A stretch of DNA of 64,000 bases from an uncultured Bacilli bacterium (GCA_944329375.1 CALVIB010000002.1:27004-91003); one strand, 5' to 3'. Positions 36,865 to 45,075 are shown, counted from the stretch's first letter. Numbers and translations are program-made. The notes: generated from the letters alone by a model not told the origin.

Positions 36865-37185
36865 TTGGAAGTTGATAATATAATTTCATTAAATAAAGCG
36901 TGCAAATTATTAGGATTATCAATAGATGAATATAACACCGAAGATAATTATTACAGATACTAATTCATAACTGATTTAAATAATGCTGATATTTTAGATA
37001 AATTTGTTACGCTTGATAATGTTTATATAAATGATATGGTTAAAAATGATGAAATTAACTAGGATGTTGGAGATGAAGCGATTAATGCCAGTTTATTTTT
37101 AAAAAATTATAATTGTACAAGAATATCAAAAGAAGAAATTGGCAAAGTTATTCCTTCATTAGAAAAAGATTCAGTAATTTCCTGA
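36865..37185 (+). pseudogene. Decayed gene with in-frame stops, family unknown
   Basis: A single plus-strand frame reads as a plausible acidic protein of about 106 codons, interrupted in frame by TAA (36961-36963) and TAG (37060-37062), ending TGA at 37183-37185. Stretches include ISLNKACKLLGLSIDEYN, FITDLNNADILDKFVTLDN and GDEAINASLFLKNYN. Because both stops sit in the same frame with sensible protein on each side, point mutations rather than frameshifts broke it. There is no ATG or ribosome site at the 5' end, so the start is lost too. No family recognised. Confidence 0.6.
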
Positions 37186-37192
37186 ATCTTTT
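37164..37192. terminator. Bidirectional terminator
   Basis: A perfect 11-bp stem AAAAGATTCAG / CTGAATCTTTT with a 7-nt loop. It overlaps the end of the decayed gene and lies 6 nt beyond the stop of the convergent metal exporter-like gene. Confidence 0.8.
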
Positions 37193-37198
37193 ATAATT

Positions 37199-38032
37199 CT
37201 ATACTCCAAATATTTTTAATAGTAATCCTGTAATTATACTTATTAAATATAATATACCTACTATTTTAGTGTTTTCTTTAATGTTTTTGTTTGATTTAAA
37301 TAAAACTAGTAGAGCAACACCACTATTAGTTAAAAGTCCAGCTAAAGCAGATGAAAGTGGCAGAATATTAGCTATATATAACTCGGTTAGAATTATACTA
37401 GAACCACAGTTAGGAATTAACCCGATTAAAGCTGCTATTAATGGTGTAAATAAATTAGTTTTATCAAATATATGTTTAATATTATCTTCGCCTATATAAT
37501 GAAACGCAAAATTTAAAACAAATGTAATAATAAATATAAATATTAAAGTTTTAAGTGTATGCTTTATAGCAGGAATAAAGATTCCATGTTCACAATCACA
37601 GTGGTCGTGCTCACAAATATCAAAATGTTCTTTAGGCTCTTCTTTTCTAATTATTAAATCAATTACAAATCCACAAATTAATCCAATTAATACCTTTAAA
37701 CCAACTAATAATAATATACTACTTAAACTAGCTTTTTCAGCTATTAATATTGGAAGCATTTCATCACTAGTTGATAGATAAATTGCCATAAGGGTTCCTA
37801 AGCTAATTATTTTAGTTATATATAAATTTGTTGCTAATACCGAAAATCCACATTGTGGTAAAGCTCCAAGTAAACTACCAATTAAAGGTCCAAATTTACC
37901 AGCTTTTTTAATAGTATTTTCAGTTTTATGCGACAGTTTATGTTCAAAAAACTCTATGATTAAAAAAGCAATAAATAAAAATGGCAAAACCTTTAAAGAA
38001 TCTAAAATTGTATCTAAAATTATTTCTTTCAT
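37199..38032 (-). CDS. Putative 10-TM heavy-metal/manganese exporter-like protein
   Basis: 277 residues with two related halves. Each half carries a Cys-containing motif in a membrane helix: GALPQCGFSVLATNLY and GLIPNCGSSIILTELY. A hydrophilic loop between the halves (about 138-148) is rich in His, Cys and Asp (HFDICEHDHCDCEHG), a likely metal-binding site. This is the pattern of the ArsP_2/'putative manganese transporter' family. It probably exports a transition metal, but the ion is uncertain. GGAGA precedes ATG 38032. Its neighbour zupT imports metals, suggesting a small metal-homeostasis area. Confidence 0.78.
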   Translation of the reverse strand: MKEIILDTILDSLKVLPFLFIAFLIIEFFEHKLSHKTENTIKKAGKFGPLIGSLLGALPQCGFSVLATNLYITKIISLGTLMAIYLSTSDEMLPILIAEKASLSSILLLVGLKVLIGLICGFVIDLIIRKEEPKEHFDICEHDHCDCEHGIFIPAIKHTLKTLIFIFIITFVLNFAFHYIGEDNIKHIFDKTNLFTPLIAALIGLIPNCGSSIILTELYIANILPLSSALAGLLTNSGVALLVLFKSNKNIKENTKIVGILYLISIITGLLLKIFGV

Positions 38033-38072
38033 AATGTTCTCCTTTTCTATAAACTTTTAATATTATAGCATT

Positions 38073-38948
38073 TTATTTTCCATGTGGATGAAATTCTTCA
38101 TAATTTTTTTGTAATCTTTCACTAGTAATATGAGTGTATATTTGTGTAGTTGATATATCACTATGCCCAAGTAATTCTTGAATACTTCTTAAATCGGCTC
38201 CATATTTTAGCAAATGAGTTGCGAAAGAATGCCTTAAAGTGTGTGGCGAAAAATCAGTTTTAATGTTATTTTCTAAGGCTATTTTTTTTAATATTTTAAA
38301 AAAACCTTGTCTAGTCATCTTATTGCCATGATTATTTAAAAATAAATAATTATTTTCTCCATGTTTAAATAAAGTTGCTCTATGATATAAAATATAATTT
38401 TTTAAAGCTTCGGATGCATAATTGTTTAAAGGAACAATCCTTTCTTTAGAGCCCTTACCAAAAATTCTAACAGTAGAGTTCATTAAATCAATGTCATTGA
38501 CATTTAAATTTATAAGTTCACTAACTCTAAGCCCACTACTATACATAAGTTCAAGCATAGCTTTATTTCTATAATCATAGTCAGTATTTAAATTAATATC
38601 TAATAATTTATTAACTTCTTCTTCTGATAAAACTTTAGGTAACTTTTGCCTTTTTTTAGGGTTAGTAATAGTAAAGATAGGGTTATTTTTACAATATTTA
38701 TTTATTTCTAAAAATTTATAAAAACTTTTTAAAGTACTTATATTTCTTGAAACACTTGAACTATTTTCTTCTTTGGAAATATATTGAATATATGCTTGAA
38801 TATCATTTTTGGATAGTGTTTTAAAATTTTTTTTTATGTACTTATCTACCTTAGATAAATCTCTTTTATATGAGGAAATTGTATTTTCGCTATATTTTTT
38901 TTCGAATCTTAAATAATCGGTAAATTTGTTTATTAAATTTTCATTCAT
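38073..38948 (-). CDS. xerD: Tyrosine site-specific recombinase XerD-like
   Basis: 291 residues. A SAM-like N-terminal core-binding domain (about 1-90) and a catalytic domain with all residues of the family: R141 (SSGLRVSEL), K165, H236-x2-R239 (SPHTLRHS), H262 (LGHSD) and Y271 (TQIYTH). Length and motifs fit chromosomal XerC/XerD, which resolve chromosome dimers at dif with FtsK, rather than a phage integrase. No phage genes or attachment repeats are nearby. XerC versus XerD cannot be decided firmly. It is divergent from rarA. Confidence 0.88.
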   Translation of the reverse strand: MNENLINKFTDYLRFEKKYSENTISSYKRDLSKVDKYIKKNFKTLSKNDIQAYIQYISKEENSSSVSRNISTLKSFYKFLEINKYCKNNPIFTITNPKKRQKLPKVLSEEEVNKLLDINLNTDYDYRNKAMLELMYSSGLRVSELINLNVNDIDLMNSTVRIFGKGSKERIVPLNNYASEALKNYILYHRATLFKHGENNYLFLNNHGNKMTRQGFFKILKKIALENNIKTDFSPHTLRHSFATHLLKYGADLRSIQELLGHSDISTTQIYTHITSERLQKNYEEFHPHGK

Positions 38949-39036
38949 TTCTTAACTCACCTATAATAATTTTATCAAAAAAATGTTAAAAAAAAAAGAA
39001 CTAAGCATGATATAATAATTAGTGGATGTGATATAT

Positions 39037-40236
39037 ATGAGACCACTTGCTGATAGTTTAAGGCCTAATAAATTAGATGATGTTATTGGCCAAAAACATT
39101 TAATAGGTAAAGATAAAGTTTTATATAATCTTATTAAACATGGTAAAATATTTTCAATGATTTTATATGGTCCTTGCGGGACTGGTAAAACGACTTTAGC
39201 TTATACTTTAGTAAATGAACTAAATTTAAAATGTGAATTTTTAAATGCTGTTATTAATAGTAAAAAAGATTTAGATTTAGTTATTGAGAAAGCTAAAGTT
39301 AATGATGGTATCATTTTGATTATGGATGAAATACATAGATTAAATAAGGATAAACAGGATTTATTACTCCCCTACTTAGAAAATGGTTTAATTACTATAA
39401 TTGGCTTAACGACTGCTAATCCATATCATTCAATTAATCCTGCTATTAGAAGTAGATGTCAACTATTTGAGGTTAAAGCATTAACGGATAATGATATTGA
39501 ATATGCCTTGAATAAAGCTACTAATTATCTAGATAAAATAAATATTACTGATGAAGCTATATCTTATATAGCAAGATTAGCTAATGGCGATTTAAGATAT
39601 GCTTATAATTTGTTAGAAGTTGCTTATTATTCTTCAGAAAATTTTAAAATATCTTTAGAAGATTTAAAAAAAATAAATAATAAACCAAGCTTATATATAG
39701 ATAAAAATGATGATGGATATTATGATGTTATTAGTGCTTTACAAAAATCTATTAGAGGTAGTGATGTTAATGCGGCATTACATTATTTAGCTAGATTAAT
39801 AGTTGCGGAAGATTTAGATATTATATTTAGAAGGTTATCTGTTATAGCTTATGAAGATATTGGACTAGCTAACCCGGCTATTGGTCCTAGATTAGAGGCG
39901 GCCATTAAAGCAGCTGAAAGAGTTGGACTTCCAGAAGCTAGAATTCCTTTAGGCGAAATTGTCATAGATATGGCTTTATCTCCTAAATCAAATAGTGCGC
40001 ACGTGGCTTTAGATATGGCTATTAATGATGTTAAAATGGGACATGTAGGTAAAGTGCCAAGTCATATTAAAACTAATTCTAAAGATTATAAATATCCCCA
40101 TAATTATAAAGGAGGATATATTAAACAGCAATATTTACCTGATGAATTGAAAGAAAGAAGATATTATAATCCTAAAACTACCAGTAAATATGAAATGAAC
40201 TTAAAAAACATTTACGATAAAATTAATAATTTGTAA
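39037..40236 (+). CDS. rarA: Replication-associated recombination protein A (RarA/MgsA)
   Basis: About 399 residues. AAA+ ATPase with ADSLRPNKLDDVIGQKHLIG at the N-terminus, Walker A GPCGTGKTT, Walker B IILIMDEIHR, sensor 1 GLTTANP and an Arg-finger region SRCQLFE. The C-terminal tetramerisation domain ends in GYIKQQYLPDELKERRYYNP. RarA acts at stalled replication forks with SSB. ATG 39037 was chosen because GTGGATGTG lies 8 nt upstream and family members begin M-x-PLAD; GTG 39022 is an alternative. Full length. The frameshifted toxN is convergent with it, overlapping by 14 nt. Confidence 0.93.
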   Translation: MRPLADSLRPNKLDDVIGQKHLIGKDKVLYNLIKHGKIFSMILYGPCGTGKTTLAYTLVNELNLKCEFLNAVINSKKDLDLVIEKAKVNDGIILIMDEIHRLNKDKQDLLLPYLENGLITIIGLTTANPYHSINPAIRSRCQLFEVKALTDNDIEYALNKATNYLDKINITDEAISYIARLANGDLRYAYNLLEVAYYSSENFKISLEDLKKINNKPSLYIDKNDDGYYDVISALQKSIRGSDVNAALHYLARLIVAEDLDIIFRRLSVIAYEDIGLANPAIGPRLEAAIKAAERVGLPEARIPLGEIVIDMALSPKSNSAHVALDMAINDVKMGHVGKVPSHIKTNSKDYKYPHNYKGGYIKQQYLPDELKERRYYNPKTTSKYEMNLKNIYDKINNL

Positions 40237-40746
40237 ATGTTTTTATTTTGCTAAATTCTTTACATTTTGCTTCTAATAATATGTAATTACAGCATCTATC
40301 TTTTACGTTATTTGGTAATTTGTTTTTTTGATATAGTTCATATAATAATTTTGATTTTTGATATATATCTTTTTTGTGCGTTGTTAACCATCTTAGTTGG
40401 TTTCTAAGTAAATCAATTCTAAATTTTTCTTGTTTATTGGTTGGTTTATCATTTAAATCAAACACAATATAATTTTCTTGAGTCACAGGAATCATATTAT
40501 TAAAATTTACTACTCCATATTTCCATTATTAATTTTTAATAAGTCAATAGTATTTTTTAACTTTTTATGTTTTTCTTTGGGACTGGATAGTGGAGCAAAA
40601 TATTCGCATTTGTCTATTTTAAACAATATTCCGACAAACGGTCTAAGTTCTTTATTACCAGCATTATACACCACTCTATTATCAAATTTTCTTAAATAAT
40701 CACAATAATTAGAATTAACTTTTACAATTTTAATTTTTTTATACAT
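40223..40746 (-). pseudogene. toxN: Type III toxin ToxN/AbiQ family, broken by a one-base frameshift
   Basis: The gene starts at ATG 40746 behind AAGGAGGT. The first frame (to 40510) gives a ToxN N-terminus: YLRKFDNRVVYN, LRPFVGILFKID, YFAPLSSPKEKHKKLKN. It then hits a stop after KINNGNME. The rest of ToxN continues in another frame from 40517: with one extra A at about 40520-40522 the join reads NNG-K-YGVVNFNNMIPVTQ. The second part runs to 40223 with QLRWLTTHKKDIYQKSKLLY. The repaired protein would be about 175 residues, the family length. ToxN is an endoribonuclease inhibited by its own ToxI RNA. A sequencing slip in the A-run, true decay or frameshifting are all possible. Confidence 0.82.
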
Positions 40747-40751
40747 CAGTT

Positions 40752-40801
40752 ACCTCCTTTTTTGTTAAGTCAAATATATCACAAACAAATGTATTTGTAA
40801 A
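40752..40801 (-). promoter_or_regulatory. Predicted toxN promoter and strong ribosome site
   Basis: On the minus strand TTTACA (40796-40801), a 17-nt spacer and TATATT (40773-40778), then AAGGAGGT (40752-40759) before the toxN start. The palindrome ACAAAT-GT-ATTTGT (40785-40798) overlaps the -35 box. Confidence 0.5.
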
Positions 40802-40802
40802 T

Positions 40803-40837
40803 AAAAATCAAAAAGATTAGAGTATGCTCTCTAATCT
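40803..40837 (-). terminator. Terminator between antitoxin RNA and toxN
   Basis: Minus-strand stem AGATTAGAG / CTCTAATCT (40829-40837 and 40814-40822) with a 6-nt loop followed by TTTTTGATTTTT. In type III systems this terminator sets the RNA to toxin ratio. Confidence 0.8.
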
Positions 40838-40953
40838 TCTTTTTTAGCTGCCATTTATAGGCTGGCTTCACCTGCTTTTTTAATCGCTATATTTGAGTAA
40901 CCATACTGGTTATTCAGTATGACTACAAACTTCATTTTTTGAAGTGTTATAGC
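40803..40953 (-). ncRNA. toxI: ToxI-like antitoxin RNA with an extra 5' structured domain
   Basis: The RNA would start near 40953, just after TATAAT at 40960-40965. Its 5' part folds as a three-way junction: GCTATA pairs with TATAGC (40948-40953 and 40886-40891), enclosing hairpins ACTTC/GAAGT and CATACTG/CAGTATG. Next is a ToxI-type H-pseudoknot at 40847-40875: AGG-TGAA-GCCA-G-CCT-ATAAA-TGGC, where AGG pairs with CCT and GCCA with TGGC. A 9-bp terminator with a T-run follows (40803-40837), then toxN. Order and architecture match type III systems, where ToxI repeats lie before a weak terminator and toxN. Only one clear pseudoknot repeat is visible, whereas known ToxI arrays have several. Confidence 0.68.
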
Positions 40954-40959
40954 ATTATT

Positions 40960-40995
40960 ATTATATGCATAAATGAATATAATAAATCATTTATG
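40960..40995 (-). promoter_or_regulatory. Antitoxin RNA promoter with overlapping inverted repeat
   Basis: The -10 box TATAAT (40960-40965) is clear; no good -35 box is seen. A perfect 9-bp inverted repeat CATAAATGA...TCATTTATG (40968-40976 and 40987-40995) covers the spacer/-35 region and could bind a regulator or form a hairpin. Confidence 0.45.
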
Positions 40996-41010
40996 TGAAT
41001 ATAATATAAC

Positions 41011-41028
41011 ACATTTTAATAAAAATGT
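41011..41028 (-). terminator. Weak hairpin after holA
   Basis: ACATTTT / AAAATGT around a short A/T loop lies directly behind the holA stop; no long T-run follows. Confidence 0.35.
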
Positions 41029-41949
41029 CTACTTTAGTATAAAAAGTTCTAGGGCTAAATCTTTATTTAAAGTACCTGTTTTGATGCCAATATCAATATT
41101 TGCTAAATCATTTAAATATTTAAGTAAAGTTTCAGATGTGTAGTTTCGGCCATTTTGAATAGCTAATTTTACTCTATAAGGATGAATTTTTAAAATACTG
41201 GCTATATCTTTTTCACTATATCCTTTTTTAAATAATTCTTTAGCTTGATACATTATTCTAAATTGATTTGCTAAAATGACTACTATTTTTATGGGCTCTT
41301 CATTCATTTTAAGCATTTCATAATAAAGCTCTAAAGCTTTTTCTTTATCTTTTTTTACTATATAATCAATTAATTTAAATATATCTATTTCGATTAATTT
41401 GATAGTTAAATTTAATATATCTTCATCAGTAATGTTTTTATCATTTCCCTTATATATTTTAATTTTATTAATCTCATTTTGAATAATTAATGGGTTATTT
41501 CCAATTCTATCTATAAAAAGATTAATTGTTTTGTAATCTATATTATATCCTTTAAACAATTTTCTAACTAGACTAATGGTATCTAATTCATCATTATATT
41601 CTAATACTTTACCTTTCTCTTTAATTAATTTTGTTATTTTTTTTCTAGTATCTAATTTGTCATTATGAACAATAAATATTAATGTAGTATTTTCATTAAT
41701 GTTATCTAAATATTTTTGAACTATTTCACTATCCTTAGAAGTGGAACCTGTAAACATATCCGCATTCTCAATGATAACTACTTTTTTATCTTCAAAAAGT
41801 GATAAGGTTTGTGCATCTTCAATAGCAAGTGATAATAAATCATTATTTAAATCATATCTACTAATATTCATTTCATCTATATTTTTGCATATCTTTTTAA
41901 TTTCTTCGTTAATTTGAAATTCTTTTGTTCCATATAACAAATATACCAT
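41029..41949 (-). CDS. holA: DNA polymerase III subunit delta
   Basis: 306 residues. It starts MVYLLYGTKEFQINEEIKKI, as HolA proteins do. It contains VIIENADMF, NTTLIFIVHNDKLDTRKK, GNNPLIIQNEINKI and the C-terminal ILANQFRIMYQAKEL. These match the AAA+-like domains I-III of HolA, which lacks Walker motifs. Delta opens the beta clamp within the clamp loader. Full length. It is the gene upstream of the type III toxin-antitoxin system. GGTGA precedes ATG 41949. Confidence 0.9.
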   Translation of the reverse strand: MVYLLYGTKEFQINEEIKKICKNIDEMNISRYDLNNDLLSLAIEDAQTLSLFEDKKVVIIENADMFTGSTSKDSEIVQKYLDNINENTTLIFIVHNDKLDTRKKITKLIKEKGKVLEYNDELDTISLVRKLFKGYNIDYKTINLFIDRIGNNPLIIQNEINKIKIYKGNDKNITDEDILNLTIKLIEIDIFKLIDYIVKKDKEKALELYYEMLKMNEEPIKIVVILANQFRIMYQAKELFKKGYSEKDIASILKIHPYRVKLAIQNGRNYTSETLLKYLNDLANIDIGIKTGTLNKDLALELFILK

Positions 41950-41980
41950 AAAATCACCTATATCAAGTATATCATATTTA

Positions 41981-42001
41981 AAAACACCTTTAAAGGTGTT
42001 T
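41981..42001 (-). terminator. Intrinsic terminator
   Basis: Perfect palindrome AAACACCTTTAAAGGTGTTT followed by T on the minus strand; it ends the small membrane protein gene, whose stop codon overlaps it. Confidence 0.8.
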
Positions 42002-42431
42002 AATTATTGAAAAATTCATCATTTGCTTTAGTTATTTCTTCATATTTGTTATTTAAGTTGTTTGTTTTTAATCTACCATATTTTCTTATGCCAAAGATAA
42101 GTACAGCTACAAAAGCCCCTGCAAATACAGCTCCTAAAATTATTTGAAGTATATTTGGTAAAGATAAAATTATTGTTGTTTTATCAAATGTTAATGTTAA
42201 AGTTCCAGATAATACAAATAGTGCGACTAAACCATAACCAGCATCTTTATTAAATGTTAAACGGCCTAATAAATATATATTGGCAAAAGGTATCCATGCC
42301 ATAACTGATGGCTCTCCATATAATTTTTTGTTGAATTTGTTTAAAAATATTGCTAAAGCGGCATAACAAGCAACAACTATTAAAATAACAAAAATCATAA
42401 AGAAATAAAAAAATCCTGATATTTCTTCCAT
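42000..42431 (-). CDS. Small polytopic membrane protein, function unknown
   Basis: 143 residues with about four hydrophobic segments (8-30, 43-57, 63-80, 92-113) and a hydrophilic Asn/Lys/Glu tail. The block GEPSVMAWIPFANIYLLGRL resembles small Firmicutes membrane proteins of unknown function. AGGGGAGG lies before ATG 42431. Single gene with its own terminator, next to the two-component system. No function assigned. Confidence 0.7.
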   Translation of the reverse strand: MEEISGFFYFFMIFVILIVVACYAALAIFLNKFNKKLYGEPSVMAWIPFANIYLLGRLTFNKDAGYGLVALFVLSGTLTLTFDKTTIILSLPNILQIILGAVFAGAFVAVLIFGIRKYGRLKTNNLNNKYEEITKANDEFFNN

Positions 42432-42491
42432 AAAAATCCTCCCCTATTATTCTTTTGGTTATTTTAACCTTAATATCATTTTACCATAAAA

Positions 42492-42525
42492 AAAAGATAA
42501 TTGATAGCAAAATTAATTATCTTTT
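42492..42525 (-). terminator. Terminator of the two-component system operon
   Basis: AAAAGATAATT / AATTATCTTTT, 11-bp stem, 12-nt loop, T-run on the minus strand; overlaps the kinase stop codon. Confidence 0.7.
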
Positions 42526-43931
42526 GGAATTTCGAAATAAAATGTTGCACCTTTATCAGAACTTTCAACTCCATATTTGTAATTATGCATTTGTAAAATG
42601 TTTTTAACAATTGATAATCCTAAACCAGTACCATAATTATTTCTTTTGTGTTTTTTATCACTGTGGTAATATTTATCCCATATATGTTTTAAATCTTCTT
42701 TTTTTATTCCTTTACCAGTATCCTTAATTTCTACTTTATAAAAATGCTTTTCCTCTATTATATTAATATAAACCTTTTTATCTTCGCCAGTATAATTAAT
42801 TGCATTATTTATCAAATTATAAATTACTTGATATATTCTTTTATAATCAGCATTTATGATAACATCATCAGTATAATTAAATATAAATTGATAACTTTCT
42901 TTTTCGGATAAGATATTAAATTTTTTGACTATTTGTTTAATAAGTTCTATTAGATTAATTTTTTCTTTTTTTAGTGTTTCGTTACCTGATTGTACAGCTG
43001 ATAAATCTAATATATCATTGACAAGTAAAGTAAGTCTATCGGTTTCATCTATAATAATATTTAGATTTTCATCCATTTTTTCTTTATTGTTATAAGTTAT
43101 ATCTCTAACCATTTCTGCATAAGCCTTAATCATTGTAAGTGGGGTTTTTAAATCATGAGAAACGTTGGCCATTAAATCTCTTTTTAAAGTTTCGGTTTTA
43201 TAGAGTTCTTCTTTCGCATACTTTAAAGAATCAGCTAGTTCATTAATTTCATAGATATCACTTGAGGCGTTAAAGTTTGCATCAAAATTTCCATCAGCGA
43301 GTTTCTTAGCTTCATCACTAATTTTAATAATTGGTTTTGATAATTTTTTAGATATAAAATAACCTATTATCAAAGATAAGATAAGTACAATAATTGTTGT
43401 AATAACAAACTGATTGCTGAGGATTGTAATAGTTGAATCTAAAGGCTCTAAAGAGGCGTTTATAAAAGCATACATATCTTTATCTAATTTTAAGGCATAT
43501 ATTAAAGTTTCGTTTTTAAATTCTTCATTAATTAAATTGTAATGTTGTTCTAAAAGACCACTACTTATAAAATCTTTTTTAACTTTAAAATTTTTATTTC
43601 CAAATTCCATACATCCTTTATTGGAAACGGTTGAAACATATATATCATCACCGTATATTTCAATACATATATCTCTTTTTTTGGCAATGCTTTCAATATA
43701 ATTTGAACTTAGATGATTAACTTTTCTAAGTTCGGTTGCGGCTTTATCTAGTTCACTTGTCTTATAAGATTTATAATATGAATCTAAAAAAACAATTTGG
43801 AAAAACCATAGAAAACATAGGATAAATATAGAAAAACCAATTAAAAAAAGCCAAATATTGATTTTTAAACTGTTTGTTTTAGTGTTTTTTAATTGATATT
43901 TTATTTTCCTGATAAACTCTTTAATCTTCAT
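42513..43931 (-). CDS. Sensor histidine kinase
   Basis: 472 residues. Membrane helices at about 24-47 and 172-195 flank an outside sensor domain of about 120 residues with two Cys (C89, C107). HAMP is at about 195-245. HisKA carries the phospho-acceptor His259 in ANVSHDLKTPLTMIKAY. HATPase_c has the N box LINNAINYTG, and G boxes DTGKGI and GTGLGLSI. The gene overlaps the response regulator by 11 nt. It should phosphorylate the regulator encoded upstream. The signal is unknown; the sensor domain shows no family I recognise. Confidence 0.93.
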   Translation of the reverse strand: MKIKEFIRKIKYQLKNTKTNSLKINIWLFLIGFSIFILCFLWFFQIVFLDSYYKSYKTSELDKAATELRKVNHLSSNYIESIAKKRDICIEIYGDDIYVSTVSNKGCMEFGNKNFKVKKDFISSGLLEQHYNLINEEFKNETLIYALKLDKDMYAFINASLEPLDSTITILSNQFVITTIIVLILSLIIGYFISKKLSKPIIKISDEAKKLADGNFDANFNASSDIYEINELADSLKYAKEELYKTETLKRDLMANVSHDLKTPLTMIKAYAEMVRDITYNNKEKMDENLNIIIDETDRLTLLVNDILDLSAVQSGNETLKKEKINLIELIKQIVKKFNILSEKESYQFIFNYTDDVIINADYKRIYQVIYNLINNAINYTGEDKKVYINIIEEKHFYKVEIKDTGKGIKKEDLKHIWDKYYHSDKKHKRNNYGTGLGLSIVKNILQMHNYKYGVESSDKGATFYFEIPKDN

Positions 43932-44592
43932 CTTTTACCACAAATTTATATCCTACGCCTCTAACTGTTGTAATTAAATCTCTATATGGACCCAAATTAT
44001 TTCTAAGCATTTTAACATGGGTATCAATTGTTCTATCATCTCCAAAGAAATCATAACCCCATATTTTATTTAAAAGTTGATTCCTAGATAAAGCGATATT
44101 TTCATTAGTTACAAAGTAACATAATAATTCGTATTCTTTAAGGGTTAATTTAATCTCTTTACCATCGATATATACTGCATGGCCTGGATAGTCTATCTTT
44201 AAACCTTGATATTCGTAAGTATCTGGTGTCATTTTACCACTTCTTTTTAAAATGGCTTTTATTCTAGCTAAAAGTTCTTTAGGACTAAATGGTTTAGTTA
44301 AATAATCATCTGTTCCTAAATCAAAACCTCTTAATTTATCATATTCTTCATTGCGCGCTGATAATATGATTACAGGAATATTATTTATTTTTTTAACTTC
44401 TTCTAAAAAGGTCATACCATCCATTTTAGGCATCATAATATCTAATATTATTAAATCAATTTTTTCATTTTGAATAATATCTAGAGCTTCTAAACCGTTT
44501 TCGGCTTCGACGGTTTCATAATTTTCAGTTTCGGCATATGTTTTAATAACATCTCTTATAAGTTTTTCATCATCAACTATTAGTAAACGCAT
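43921..44592 (-). CDS. OmpR/PhoB-family response regulator
   Basis: 223 residues. Receiver domain with acidic pocket LLIVDDEK, phospho-acceptor Asp51 in LIILDIMMP, conserved ILSAR and KPF. The C-terminal winged helix (about 125-220) has LTLKEYELLCYFVTN, the recognition-helix region DDRTIDTHVKMLR and the TVRGVGYKF end. It is a DNA-binding transcription factor controlled by the partner kinase. ATG 44592 follows GGAGATGATTTT. It is the first gene of the two-gene operon. Confidence 0.93.
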   Translation of the reverse strand: MRLLIVDDEKLIRDVIKTYAETENYETVEAENGLEALDIIQNEKIDLIILDIMMPKMDGMTFLEEVKKINNIPVIILSARNEEYDKLRGFDLGTDDYLTKPFSPKELLARIKAILKRSGKMTPDTYEYQGLKIDYPGHAVYIDGKEIKLTLKEYELLCYFVTNENIALSRNQLLNKIWGYDFFGDDRTIDTHVKMLRNNLGPYRDLITTVRGVGYKFVVKDED

Positions 44593-44650
44593 AAAATCAT
44601 CTCCATATTAATTATATATAATAAGTGTGAAAATTTAGTGAAAAAAAGTT

Positions 44651-45046
44651 TTATGCTACCATAGAAACTTTTCTAGCTTTGCATAAAACTTTAACTTTAT
44701 CATCTTTAGTCATTGCATCAGTTAATACTTCTTCTTTACCTTTAATAACTTTTATATTACATTGTGGTTTGGTTACTTGTAGAGGTATTATTCTAGCAAT
44801 CATATGATTTAAACTAGTTTTACCTTTTTCATCTAAATATATATTAGCAAGATGTTTTATACTAATAGTATTTTCAGAAATAAAATCATCTAATTTTTGT
44901 TTGTCTTCTTTAGTGATATTATCTAAATTATTAGTTAAATCATATATTTCTTTAACTAATTTAAAATCAATAACATCATGTTCTTCATTATATGTTTTAA
45001 GAGCATTTCTAATACTTTTTAAATAAGAAATTTTATCTTTTACCAT
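44651..45046 (-). CDS. Hypothetical 131-residue protein under a consensus promoter
   Basis: From ATG 45046 (AAGGAAGTG upstream) the product is about 131 residues; an ATG at 45070 would add eight but coincides with the predicted transcription start. It is mainly helical and charged (KDKISYLKSIRNALKTYNEE), with YLDEKGKTSLNHMIARIIP in the middle and two Cys late (PQCNIK, KVLCKAR). No membrane segments or recognised domain. A consensus promoter overlapped by a palindrome suggests strong, regulated expression. Confidence 0.65.
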   Translation of the reverse strand: MVKDKISYLKSIRNALKTYNEEHDVIDFKLVKEIYDLTNNLDNITKEDKQKLDDFISENTISIKHLANIYLDEKGKTSLNHMIARIIPLQVTKPQCNIKVIKGKEEVLTDAMTKDDKVKVLCKARKVSMVA

Positions 45047-45075
45047 ACAATCACTTCCTTTTTTAGACATGTTTA

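Noticed and set aside
36961..37062. Stop-codon reassignment to explain in-frame TAA and TAG
   Set aside because: The same codons end many intact genes in the window, so decay is the simpler reading.
38073..38948. Tyrosine recombinase as sign of a mobile element
   Set aside because: Motifs and length fit chromosomal XerD; no phage or plasmid genes, direct repeats or composition break nearby.
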